Notes under the pieces: model-generated
What the model saw: only the letters and a program-made list of their open reading frames with translations
The model's database searches: none
What the model was told of the DNA's origin: nothing
Position numbers and translations under genes: made by a program
In this document: positions 46,988-55,354 of the stretch, piece by piece
How positions within the stretch are numbered: position 1 is the first letter of the stretch
Layout: each line of letters begins with the position of its first letter
Assembly (NCBI GenBank): GCA_034006265.1
Contig: JAVETB010000001.1
Location: 1-64,000, forward strand
Reading direction: 5' to 3'
DNA from: Syntrophus sp034006265
Lineage (GTDB): Bacteria > Desulfobacterota > Syntrophia > Syntrophales > Syntrophaceae
DNA length: 64,000 nt

Positions 46988-47815
46988 CTATTCCCCCCTG
47001 TAGAAAACGGAGGCGGCATATCCGACGACACCGCTTCGATCCCCGGTCACATCCCCGGAATTCGCATATGTTAAAACTGCCGCCTTGTCCGCACCCAATC
47101 GTTTAGCCACCATCACCGTCACAGCCGCCGGGCCGCCTCCGCAGGCCTCACCGACTCCCCTCTGCAGATCCTGCAATAAGCCCTTCTCGTCCATTCTGCC
47201 GAGATGATCGAGAATGCGCCTGTCCATTTTAAGCGCTTCCTCGTAGTTGTGGTAGTGGGACAGATCCGAGCTGCCGACAACCAGAATATTCAGATTCCCG
47301 GCGCTGGAAATGATGGCATCGGCCAGCATTCCGCAGGTCTCTTCATCCTGATCGCCCATGATCAACGGAACAAAGAGGAATGCCCCAAGTACAACCTGCA
47401 GAAAGGGCAGCTGAATTTCCACGGAATGTTCCTGCAGATGTACATCCGGTAGAAAGGAAATTCGAGGGCTCCCTTCGAGGAGCCTGTCGGCGATGGACTC
47501 ATGGACTTTGACGATGCCCAGAGGCGTTTCATACCCCCCCTGGTTGAAAAGGGAGACTCCCCGGAAGTAGGATCGGTGACTCGGACCGATCACGAAGACG
47601 ACATCGTAAGCCTTCCCCGTGATCTGCTTATAGGCGTGTGCCGCCACTTGTCCGGAATACATGTATCCCGCATGGGGTGCGACGAGACCGAGAATCTCCC
47701 CCCGAATCGGGGCATCATGCACTTCCTTGAAATAATCGAGGATATCCCGTTCGAGAATTCGAGGATTTCCCGGGTACCATGAACCTGCGATCAGGGATTT
47801 TTTAATATAGTCCAT
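46988..47815 (-). CDS. amrB: AmmeMemoRadiSam system protein B (Memo-like)
   Basis: A 275-residue Memo-family protein related to class III nonhaem iron dioxygenases: SLIAGSWYPGNPRILERDI, VAPHAGYMYSGQVAAHAY and VIGPSHRSYFRGVSLF are typical, with conserved His residues in APHAGY and GPSH. I start at ATG 47815 (AAGGAG at the right distance), five codons after an earlier ATG. It is paired with amrA. Biochemical function is unknown. Confidence 0.92.
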   Translation of the reverse strand: MDYIKKSLIAGSWYPGNPRILERDILDYFKEVHDAPIRGEILGLVAPHAGYMYSGQVAAHAYKQITGKAYDVVFVIGPSHRSYFRGVSLFNQGGYETPLGIVKVHESIADRLLEGSPRISFLPDVHLQEHSVEIQLPFLQVVLGAFLFVPLIMGDQDEETCGMLADAIISSAGNLNILVVGSSDLSHYHNYEEALKMDRRILDHLGRMDEKGLLQDLQRGVGEACGGGPAAVTVMVAKRLGADKAAVLTYANSGDVTGDRSGVVGYAASVFYRGE

Positions 47816-47951
47816 AGCGAACTCCTTCATTCCATGGCAGCTTTCAGGCTGGAACGGTTCCTTCCAGCCGCCGTGCTGTATCTGTTGCGGCGGGTTCCTG
47901 ATTCAAAGGGGCGTTTCGGATCACCCCTTGCCCAGTCCCTGCCGGCTTCCA

Positions 47952-50261
47952 TTATTTCAGACGCCAGACCATGCCTTCCGGCGTATCGGCCACCACAACC
48001 CCCATCTCGAACAGCTTCCGACGGATCTCATCCGCCTGCGCCCACCGCCCCGCAGTGCGCAGGGCTTCTCTCTCCTTCATCAAGCGCCTGGCCTCCTCGC
48101 TGATCTGTTCCTCATCAAATTTCATGACTCCGAAAACGGAATCGACCTTCTTCATGGCCTCCAGGACCGAATCGCGCTGCTCAAGGGTCAAGAGGCCCCC
48201 GGCAAGGGGTACACTGACTTTCTTGACGAAGGCGAAGAGGGCGGCCAACGCCCCGGAGATGTTCAGATCATCATCCATGGCGCCGATAAATCCCTGCCGG
48301 AGATCGTACATCAACTGTTCCAGTTCGGGATACCCGCTGCCGGCCTTGAAGCGGATCAGCCGCTGGATGAAGCCATTGAGTTTGAGGACCGTATATTTTG
48401 CCGTATCCAGGGCTCCAAACGAAAAGTTGAGCGGTTTCCGATAATGTGAGCTGAACAGGAAAAACCGGACTTCCCTGCCGGAATAGCCTTTCTTCTCCAA
48501 CTCCTCAAGGGTCAGGGCATTGTTGAGCGACCGGGACATCTTTTTTCCGCCGACCATGACCAGGTCCGTATTGATCCAGTAATTCGCAATCTTCCTGCCC
48601 GTGGCGGCCTTGCCGATGGCCATGACATTCTCGCAGTGGGGAAAGACGATATCGGAACCGCTCGCATGGATGTCGAACGTCTCAGCCAGGTAATGCTGGG
48701 CAATGGCGGCGCATTCCAGGTGCCAGCTCGGCCGGACGTTACCCCAGCGGGTTTTGAAGAACACGCCCCGCTTCAACTCACTGAGCGTGGATCGCTTCAA
48801 GAGGGTGAAATCAACGGGGCTGTCCTTTTCATAGTAATCCAGATCAATCGTCCGTCCGTGCTGAACCCGGGTGAGGTCGACATTGGAGAGGCATCCGTAA
48901 TCTCTCAATTTCGAGATGTCGAAATAAACAGACCGCAGTTTTTCATAGGCAAATCCCCTCTCGACCAGTTTATCCACCAGTTCCAGCATGCAGTCGAAAT
49001 TCTCGCTGGCCCGGGGATAATTCTCATCCTTTTTTATGTTGAGCTTTTCGATGTCACGGAGAAAGGCATCGGCGCAGCGGGCCGTATAGACGCCCAGGTC
49101 CGTATTTTCCCGTTCGGCGCCCCCGATGGAGCGGTCCGCAAGGTCGATAATGTTCAGAACATGCTTAACCGGATAGCCTCGAAATTCGAGATAACGGCGG
49201 ATCAGGTCGGAAACCACGAACCGGCGGTAACTGCCGATGTGCGGGACTTCATGGATCGTGGGGCCGCAGGAATGCATCAGGACCAGCTCCGGATTAATGG
49301 CCCGGAAGAAGGTTTTGCTCCGTGACAGGACATTGTAAAACCGGATGGTCGATTCTTCCTTGTCCATGAACAGCTCGGTGCTCAGGTACCGCTCACCGCT
49401 GTCGGGAAAGATCACAACGATGAAGCCTTCGTCCATCTCTCGAGCCTTCTGCATCGCCACGTACATGGCCGCTCCGGAACTCATCCCCGCCAGAATGCCC
49501 TCCTCCCGGGCCAACCTTCTAGCCGTCTCATAGGCATCCTCATCCTGGATGTGGACCTTTTCATCAAGCCGCTGCTTATCAAAGATCCCGGGCACGTAGG
49601 ATTCCTTTAAATTTTTCAGGCCCTGAATGCGGTGCTGAAGATAGGGCTCCACCCCGACCACCCGGACCTCCGGATTGTGCTCCTTCAGCCTTCGAGACAG
49701 CCCCATCGCCGTTCCTGTTGTCCCCATGGTGGCGATGACCGTGGTAACCTTCCCATCGGTCTGTTGCCAGATTTCCTCTGCGGTTCCGTAATAGTGAGCC
49801 AGGATATTATCGGGATTGTTAAACTGGTCCGGGACGAAATAGCGGTCCGGATTTTCCCGCATCATGCTGTAAACCTCCTCGATGGCACCATCCGTCCCCA
49901 TGCCGGCCGGGGTAAAATACAGTTCGGCCCCCAGGGCTTTGAGGATTTTCTTCCTTTCCTCACTGGCCGATTCCGCCATGGCCAGGCACAACCGGTACCC
50001 TTTGGCCGCCGCGATGAGGGCGAGCCCGATGCCCGTGTTGCCGCTTGTCGCCTCCAGTATGATTTTATCCGGGGTCAGCTCTCCCCGCTTTTCAGCTTCG
50101 CTGATCATGTACAGGGCGGTCCGGTCCTTGATGGATCCGCCCGGGTTGAAACTTTCCAGCTTGGCATAGATCTTTACCTTCGGATTCGGATTCAACCGGC
50201 GAATCTCAACAAGTGGCGTATTGCCTATCGATTCAATAATATTGCGGTAAAGTTTCTTCAT
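47952..50261 (-). CDS. CysM-type cysteine synthase fused to a divergent cysteinyl-tRNA synthetase-like domain
   Basis: A single 769-residue frame. Residues 1 to about 305 are a PLP-dependent cysteine synthase: K45 in NPGGSIKDR, TSGNTG at 72-77, GTTGT at 180-184 and PDSGERYLST; GTTGT and LKNLKESYVPGIF resemble CysM. From about residue 325 a class I CysRS core follows: C332 (CGPT), HIGS at 341-344 in place of HIGH, WHLEC at 513-517, H532 and KMSRS at 574-578. In the zinc site the usual HHENE is HCENV (542-546), so the position of ligand E238 is Val while an extra Cys appears. GGG before the site is ASG. A C-terminal helical domain is kept. The halves make cysteine and would activate it, perhaps for a non-tRNA acceptor. 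Confidence 0.9.
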   Translation of the reverse strand: MKKLYRNIIESIGNTPLVEIRRLNPNPKVKIYAKLESFNPGGSIKDRTALYMISEAEKRGELTPDKIILEATSGNTGIGLALIAAAKGYRLCLAMAESASEERKKILKALGAELYFTPAGMGTDGAIEEVYSMMRENPDRYFVPDQFNNPDNILAHYYGTAEEIWQQTDGKVTTVIATMGTTGTAMGLSRRLKEHNPEVRVVGVEPYLQHRIQGLKNLKESYVPGIFDKQRLDEKVHIQDEDAYETARRLAREEGILAGMSSGAAMYVAMQKAREMDEGFIVVIFPDSGERYLSTELFMDKEESTIRFYNVLSRSKTFFRAINPELVLMHSCGPTIHEVPHIGSYRRFVVSDLIRRYLEFRGYPVKHVLNIIDLADRSIGGAERENTDLGVYTARCADAFLRDIEKLNIKKDENYPRASENFDCMLELVDKLVERGFAYEKLRSVYFDISKLRDYGCLSNVDLTRVQHGRTIDLDYYEKDSPVDFTLLKRSTLSELKRGVFFKTRWGNVRPSWHLECAAIAQHYLAETFDIHASGSDIVFPHCENVMAIGKAATGRKIANYWINTDLVMVGGKKMSRSLNNALTLEELEKKGYSGREVRFFLFSSHYRKPLNFSFGALDTAKYTVLKLNGFIQRLIRFKAGSGYPELEQLMYDLRQGFIGAMDDDLNISGALAALFAFVKKVSVPLAGGLLTLEQRDSVLEAMKKVDSVFGVMKFDEEQISEEARRLMKEREALRTAGRWAQADEIRRKLFEMGVVVADTPEGMVWRLK

Positions 50262-50531
50262 CTTTCTCTTTTCAGTCCGACGCCGTCTTTTTCATCACGG
50301 CCGTGCTGCTTGTCTGCAACGCTGTTCCTACCACCGGGAAGGGACGATCCGTGGGTGTCATCTGTCAGGACGCGGGGGTGAAAATATTAATGATGGCTCT
50401 GGACTTTGCCTTTGTGAAAGTTCTGTTCGGGTGTGATCTTCATTTAATGAAATAACGGCGGCCTGCCGGCTTCCGGGTGTCGACCCCGGCGCAATGTTCG
50501 CCGTGATCTTCTCTCCGATGGGGACCTGGAA
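50262..50531. other. Intergenic, 270 nt, upstream of the fusion gene
   Basis: No gene seen. A GC hairpin (CCGGG...CCCGG) near 50477-50495 lies downstream of the DUF1178 gene but has no U-run. No convincing promoter for the fusion gene is seen, though an AT-rich patch (ATTAATATT) near 50386-50400 may serve. Confidence 0.4.
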
Positions 50532-50948
50532 TCAGCTGTCCAGCTTGGGAAGGGGAACCTTAATAAATTTCACACCTTCGTCCTTCAATGCATCCTCTTC
50601 CCGCTTCGTCGTAGTCCCCTTGATGTTTCTCGGATCCTCCTTGCCATGAAAGATGTTCAAGGCCACTTCCGCAAAACGTTCGCCGACATCCTCGAAGTGT
50701 TTATTGATGTATTCGTGAAATTTCTGCAGCACGCCTGTCCGATCGGTCTTGGGGCAGTTCTTTTCGGAATCCCTTCCTGAATGTCGCGTCACGATCTTCG
50801 GTGAAGAAGGAAGTTCCCGGGCTTCAAAGCTTCCACAAACCGGACAGGCAATCATCTTCTGCTCCTTCTGTTTCTCGAAGGCCTTCCGATCCTTGAACCA
50901 CCCCTCAAATGTGTGTCCTTTTTCACATTTCAGATCATAAATAATCAA
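50532..50948 (-). CDS. DUF1178 family protein
   Basis: A 138-residue protein of DUF1178: MIIYDLKCEKGHTFEGWF at the start and CPVC at 36-39 suggest a small zinc ribbon formed with C8 (KCEKGH). The middle is basic and polar, and the end has the conserved VKFIKVPLPKLD. Function is unknown for the family. It is a single gene here. Confidence 0.85.
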   Translation of the reverse strand: MIIYDLKCEKGHTFEGWFKDRKAFEKQKEQKMIACPVCGSFEARELPSSPKIVTRHSGRDSEKNCPKTDRTGVLQKFHEYINKHFEDVGERFAEVALNIFHGKEDPRNIKGTTTKREEDALKDEGVKFIKVPLPKLDS

Positions 50949-51312
50949 GAATACTACCTCTTTAATTATCTTTCCTCTTCAATATCATGTTAACAGTCAA
51001 AAAACAATAGAGCAGCAGCACGACGACAAGGTCCCGTCAAAGTTCGGAAATTTAATATAAATATCATGCACTTACAAAATAAAGCGCCTTTCGCTCTTTA
51101 TTCAATAAATACAATGTATTACGAATTTAGATGACTTGCCCTTGAGCACGACGAGTCGGGCAACAGGTATCTTCCAGTGGAATCTGGTGAAAAAGTCTTC
51201 AATTTACGCTATTCGACAGCGTTTTCTCAACGGTGCAGGGTAATATTTTATTTCAGGCCATGCAAATAAAGGTGGACATTTCCGGATAAATTTTATATGA
51301 ACATCCCCCTGT
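50949..51312. other. AT-rich intergenic region before tRNA-Pro
   Basis: 364 nt with no gene. It holds an imperfect inverted repeat AATAAAGCG/CGCTCTTTATT (51078-51102) and a shorter one, TTGCCC/GGGCAA (51136-51141, 51158-51163). It ends with the tRNA-Pro promoter. Composition is clearly more AT-rich than the flanks. Confidence 0.5.
51273..51301 (+). promoter_or_regulatory. Probable promoter for tRNA-Pro
   Basis: TGGACA (51273-51278), a 17-nt spacer, then TATGAA (51296-51301), 12 nt before the tRNA. Both boxes match sigma70 consensus at most positions. Confidence 0.5.
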
Positions 51313-51389
51313 CGGGATGTGGCCCAGCTTGGTAGGGCACTGCGTTCGGGACGCAGGAGTCGCGCGTTCAAATCGCGCCATCCCGACCA
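51313..51389 (+). tRNA. tRNA-Pro (CGG)
   Basis: A 77-nt cloverleaf with encoded CCA. Acceptor stem CGGGATG/CATCCCG and anticodon loop TTCGGGA between CTGCG and CGCAG. Five T residues follow at once. It ends 3 nt from the convergent pilC stop. Confidence 0.97.
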
Positions 51390-51392
51390 TTT

Positions 51393-52604
51393 TTATCCGC
51401 CCACCACGGAAGCCATCTGGAAGATCGGCAGATACATGGCGATGATCATTCCGCCGACAACCCCCCCCAGAAACACCATCATGAAAGGTTCCAGGAGCGA
51501 GGTCATGGCACTTACCGCCACATCCACTTCATCATCATAAAAATCGGCGATTTTAGCCAGCATGGCATCCAACGCGCCGGTGTGCTCCCCTACCGCGATC
51601 ATCTGAACAACCATGGGAGGAAACAGCCCCGATGCCTCAAGGGGTTCCGCGATCGTTTTCCCTTCGCTGATGCTGCGCCGCGTGTTCATCAGCGCCTCCT
51701 CGACGATCTTGTTTCCGGACGTTCTGCTCACAATGGCCAGGCCGTCGAGAATGGGAACGCCGCTGCTCATCATTGTGGAGAGGGTCCGGGTGAATTTGGC
51801 CACGGCAACCTTTTTAAGGAGCGGACCGAAGACGGGCAACTTCAGAAGCGCCCGGTCCACAAGAACATTCCCCTGATCGGTTCTGTAAAACTGCTTGAAG
51901 GCGAAGATTGCGGCAATGACCGCCGCAACCATATAAACGAAATAGTGCTGCATGAATTCGCTGCAATTGACCAGGAACTGAGTCGGCGCGGGCAGGGCGC
52001 CGCCCATATCGGAAAACATTTTCTGGAATACGGGAATCACCTTCAGAAGCAGCAGCGTCACCACTCCGATGGAGATCACCAGAACGCTGATCGGGTACGT
52101 CATGGCTCCCTTGACCTTGCGTTTGAGCTTCATGGCTTTTTCCATATAGGTAGAAAGTCTTCCCAGGATGACATCCAGAATGCCGCCGCTTTCTCCGGCT
52201 GCAATGAGATTGACAAAGAGTTCGTCAAAAATTTGAGGGTATTTTTTCAGCGCATCCGTCAAAGAAGCTCCACCTTCAATATCCTCCTTGATGGCCGTGA
52301 TGACCTTGGCAAAGGTTTTGTTGGTTTCCTGCTGCGCCAGAAGATCCAGACATTGAATCAGAGGAAGGCCGGAGTCGATCATCGTCGAAAAGATACGGGC
52401 AAAAACGACAATCTGCTTCTCTTTGACTTTCTGTTGAAGAAACGGCAGATATTCGAGAAGGTCTTTGGGTTTTTTCTTGATCGTTATCGACCGATATCCC
52501 TGCCTCCGAAGCAGCCTTTTCAACGCCGCTTCATCGGCAATCTTCATTTCACCTTTCTTGACCTCACCTCTGCGGGTGATTGCTTCCCATACTAACTCCG
52601 TCAT
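51393..52604 (-). CDS. pilC: Type IV pilus/type II secretion inner-membrane platform protein PilC
   Basis: A 403-residue PilC/GspF protein. Two repeated GspF domains (FARIFSTMIDSGLPLIQCLD and FTRTLSTMMSSGVPILDGLA) alternate with membrane segments near residues 172-190, 220-240 and 375-395. It forms the inner-membrane base for the PilB/PilT motors. No other pil gene is nearby, so it depends on a distant cluster. Its stop lies 3 nt from the end of tRNA-Pro on the other strand. Confidence 0.95.
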   Translation of the reverse strand: MTELVWEAITRRGEVKKGEMKIADEAALKRLLRRQGYRSITIKKKPKDLLEYLPFLQQKVKEKQIVVFARIFSTMIDSGLPLIQCLDLLAQQETNKTFAKVITAIKEDIEGGASLTDALKKYPQIFDELFVNLIAAGESGGILDVILGRLSTYMEKAMKLKRKVKGAMTYPISVLVISIGVVTLLLLKVIPVFQKMFSDMGGALPAPTQFLVNCSEFMQHYFVYMVAAVIAAIFAFKQFYRTDQGNVLVDRALLKLPVFGPLLKKVAVAKFTRTLSTMMSSGVPILDGLAIVSRTSGNKIVEEALMNTRRSISEGKTIAEPLEASGLFPPMVVQMIAVGEHTGALDAMLAKIADFYDDEVDVAVSAMTSLLEPFMMVFLGGVVGGMIIAMYLPIFQMASVVGG

Positions 52605-52662
52605 GACGACAACTCCTTCTTATTCAGGACGCTCCGTGAAAAAAAACCGTGACAGCTCTTCC

Positions 52663-52671
52663 ATAATAGCA
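52663..52671 (-). promoter_or_regulatory. Possible extended -10 promoter for pilC
   Basis: TGCTATTAT on the - strand fits an extended -10 element (TGnTATAAT), 59 nt before the pilC start. No good -35 is seen, as is usual for extended -10 promoters. Confidence 0.4.
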
Positions 52672-52849
52672 AACGGCATCGGAAGAAATTTTATTTCAAG
52701 AAACGTTCCCCGTTGTCGTCCCTGCTTGAACCCTGTTCCAATATGAGATCGATTCCGCGGGCGGAGCCGACGCGGTCACAGGCAAGATCGGGTTGGAAAG
52801 CCGAGAAGAGGGCCGATCAAGAGAGTGGTTTGATCAGGGAAGGAAATTG

Positions 52850-53608
52850 TTAACGCTGTCCTGCATGTTGGCGGAATTGTTTCCGCCGGATTTCATGCAT
52901 GACAATCCCCGCGGAGACGGATACATTGAGCGAATCGATTTTTCCAAGCATCGGGATGGAGATGAAGAAATCGCACTTCTTCCGGATGAGGGGCCGCACC
53001 CCTTTCCCTTCAGCCCCCATGACCAGGCCTACTGCCGCCGAATAATCCGGGGCCGATACGGATTGGGAGGCCTGCGCGTCAGCCCCGAAAATCCAGAAGC
53101 CCCGCGTTTTGAGTTCATCAAGGGCACGGGCCATATTGGAGACACGGGCCACCGGAAGATGGCGGACAGCCCCCGCGGAGGTTTTAATAACGGTGGCTGT
53201 TATGGAAGCCGCACGATGCTCGGGAAGGATCACCCCGTTGGCGCCGAAACAGTGAGCCGTTCGGATAAGGGCCCCCAGATTGTGGGGATCTGTGATCCCG
53301 TCCAGAATGAGCACCAGATCGTACAGGCAGGACGGATGCCGATTGGCGATCACCGCATCCAGGTCCTGGTAGTGATAAGCCCTGCATATCCCGATTACGC
53401 CCTGGTGAGAAGCCTTCCCTGTCAGTTCATCCAGGTACGATCGCTCCCGGACCTCAACAGGCACACCCTGTTGAGCGGCCAGGATTCTAATCTCGCGGAT
53501 CGCCGCTTCGCTCCGCCCCCGGGCCAACACGATTTTCTCCACGCCCCCGCGGCCGCTGATCAGCGCCTCCTTCAAAGGATTGACGCCATAAATGACTTCC
53601 ATGGGCAT
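52850..53608 (-). CDS. rlmB: 23S rRNA (guanosine-2'-O)-methyltransferase RlmB
   Basis: A 252-residue SPOUT methyltransferase of the TrmH group with the N-terminal substrate-binding domain (VIYGVNPLKEALISGRGGVE). The knotted catalytic domain has NLGALIRTAHCFGANGVIL, LVMGAEGKGVRPL and SIPMLGKIDSLNVSVSAGIV. The family methylates G2251 of 23S rRNA. It is last in the leftward run from rfaE1, 68 nt after pyrF. Confidence 0.93.
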   Translation of the reverse strand: MPMEVIYGVNPLKEALISGRGGVEKIVLARGRSEAAIREIRILAAQQGVPVEVRERSYLDELTGKASHQGVIGICRAYHYQDLDAVIANRHPSCLYDLVLILDGITDPHNLGALIRTAHCFGANGVILPEHRAASITATVIKTSAGAVRHLPVARVSNMARALDELKTRGFWIFGADAQASQSVSAPDYSAAVGLVMGAEGKGVRPLIRKKCDFFISIPMLGKIDSLNVSVSAGIVMHEIRRKQFRQHAGQR

Positions 53609-53676
53609 CCCTGCGATCTTGTACGTACGTGAGGTCCATCTCGAACAAGACCCCGAATAATCCCGCCACGGGGGAA

Positions 53677-54420
53677 TTATCCTGCCGTCAGCCCCCGGGC
53701 GATCTCTCTGCAGAGTTCATCCGCAGCAGCCACGGGGTCTTCCGCCGTCTGAATCGGCCGGCCGACGACCAGGTAGTCCGAGCCCCGCCGGATGGCCTCT
53801 TCAGCGGAGAGAACGCGCTTCTGATCATCCCCGGCCACCCTGGCCGATCCGCGAATCCCCGGCGTTACGATGGCAAAGCCCTCGCCGCAGGCCTGCCGAA
53901 CCGCCTCGACATCCTGCGCCGATGCGACGACCCCGGAAAGGCCGGCGTCCCGGGCCATGCGCGCCAGCCTCAGAACCAGCTCCGCCGTTGAGCAGGAGAA
54001 GCCCAAGGCCCTGAGATCGTCGTCATTCAGGCTGGTCAGGACCGTCACCCCTAGAACGACCGGCTCGGGAAGCTCCCGCTTCCGCGCCGTCTCCCGCACG
54101 GCCTTCGCGGTCTCTGCCATCATGCTCATCCCGCCCAGCGCGTGGACATTGAACATGGGCACCCCCATCTCCACGGCGCCTTCAGCTGCTCTGGCAACCG
54201 TGTTGGGGATGTCATGGAACTTGAGATCCAGAAAAACCCGTGAGCCCGCCTTCTGGATCTCCTCAACGAGCCTGGGGCCGAAACGGGTGAAGGCCTCCTT
54301 GCCGACTTTGAACAACCCGACATGACCCGTGAGAAGCCGGACCCAGGACATGGCCTCGTCGAATCCCCTTCCCATGTCCAGGGCAAAGATGAGCTTTTCC
54401 CGCGCCTCCTCATTCGACAT
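53677..54420 (-). CDS. pyrF: Orotidine 5'-phosphate decarboxylase
   Basis: A 247-residue TIM-barrel enzyme of UMP synthesis. The catalytic motif FLDLKFHDIPNT has D65, K67 and D70, with K39 in LFKVGKE and the phosphate-binding TPGIRG and VVGRPI near the end. I start at ATG 54420 (MSNEEAREKLIFALD), 43 codons inside the longest open frame, since the upstream part has no similarity and overlaps rpoZ. The start overlaps rpoZ by 11 nt. Confidence 0.96.
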   Translation of the reverse strand: MSNEEAREKLIFALDMGRGFDEAMSWVRLLTGHVGLFKVGKEAFTRFGPRLVEEIQKAGSRVFLDLKFHDIPNTVARAAEGAVEMGVPMFNVHALGGMSMMAETAKAVRETARKRELPEPVVLGVTVLTSLNDDDLRALGFSCSTAELVLRLARMARDAGLSGVVASAQDVEAVRQACGEGFAIVTPGIRGSARVAGDDQKRVLSAEEAIRRGSDYLVVGRPIQTAEDPVAAADELCREIARGLTAG

Positions 54421-54685
54421 AGTCTTCGTCACCGATAAATTCTGTCGTATCATCAACGATGAGCTTGAAATCTTCCTTGGCCCCCATGAGATATTCCGGG
54501 TGGGAAAAATGAACCTTGTTATCGGCAATTTCCCGGAGCGCAGCGACAATCTCCCGGTTGTTGCGGGTATTGGTTAATGGTTTCGAACCTTTCAAAAGCT
54601 GTTTGGATCTTTTCACCGCCAGCAGAACCAGGGCGAAGCGGTTCCCGGTAACTTGCAGAGCATCTTCAACAGTTATTCTTGCCAT
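54410..54685 (-). CDS. rpoZ: RNA polymerase subunit omega
   Basis: Omega (91 residues), which helps assemble beta'. MARITVEDALQVTGNRFAL and VLLAVKRSKQLLKGSKPL are typical. The C-terminal tail is acidic. It lies between gmk and pyrF as in many bacteria, where gmk-rpoZ is a conserved pair. Confidence 0.97.
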   Translation of the reverse strand: MARITVEDALQVTGNRFALVLLAVKRSKQLLKGSKPLTNTRNNREIVAALREIADNKVHFSHPEYLMGAKEDFKLIVDDTTEFIGDEDYVE

Positions 54686-54721
54686 GCTGAACAGGCCTCC
54701 CTGAAAATGATATTCCCTATG

Positions 54722-55354
54722 TTAATCCTGTTTTTCCTCATCGAGGATGTCCTGAATCTGTTTTGTTCTTCTTTCCGTCCGGCTTTTTTCCGCCACATAA
54801 ATCGCCTGAAGAGAATCGACCGCCCGATTCAGTGAATCATTAAAGATGACATAATCATACGCGGGCGCCTCTTCTATTTCCTGACGGACCTGGCTCAGGC
54901 GTTTCTTGATTTCGGCGTCCGATTCTCCCCTTTTTTGCAGCCTCGCCTTCAACTCGGCCAAAGAGGGAGGCAGAACAAAGACATAGATACCACCGGAATA
55001 ATTCTTTTTCAATGTCTTTGCCCCTCTCATTTCGATATCCAGGAGCATATCCCGACCCTGATCCAAAAAGCGGTCCATCATTTTCCCGGATGTCCCGTAA
55101 TAGTGACCGTAATTCTCCTCCCATTCGGCAAATTCACCCTGCTCAATCCGTTCCCGGAATTCCGCCTCGGCAATGTAGAAGTAGTCCTTTCCGTCAACTT
55201 CTCCCTGTCTGGGTTTCCTGGTGGTATAGGAAACGGAAAATTGAACCTCGGGATGCCGTTCGAGAAATTTTCGGCGGATAGACGTCTTGCCCGCTCCGGA
55301 CGGAGCGGACAGGACGAGAAAGAGCCCCCTGGATCCCCGATCGGACTTATTCAA
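54722..55354 (-). CDS. gmk: Guanylate kinase
   Basis: A 210-residue enzyme that phosphorylates GMP to GDP. The P-loop SAPSGAGKTS (residues 16-25) and the GMP-binding SVSYTTRKPRQGEVDGKDYF are clear. It overlaps the end of the yicC-type gene by 8 nt. Confidence 0.98.
   Translation of the reverse strand: MNKSDRGSRGLFLVLSAPSGAGKTSIRRKFLERHPEVQFSVSYTTRKPRQGEVDGKDYFYIAEAEFRERIEQGEFAEWEENYGHYYGTSGKMMDRFLDQGRDMLLDIEMRGAKTLKKNYSGGIYVFVLPPSLAELKARLQKRGESDAEIKKRLSQVRQEIEEAPAYDYVIFNDSLNRAVDSLQAIYVAEKSRTERRTKQIQDILDEEKQD

Noticed and set aside
50477..50495. GC-rich hairpin after the DUF1178 gene as a terminator
   Set aside because: No U-run follows.
54421..54549. 43-codon N-terminal extension of pyrF
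   Set aside because: It overlaps rpoZ almost fully, has no family similarity, and the internal ATG matches the usual PyrF start.
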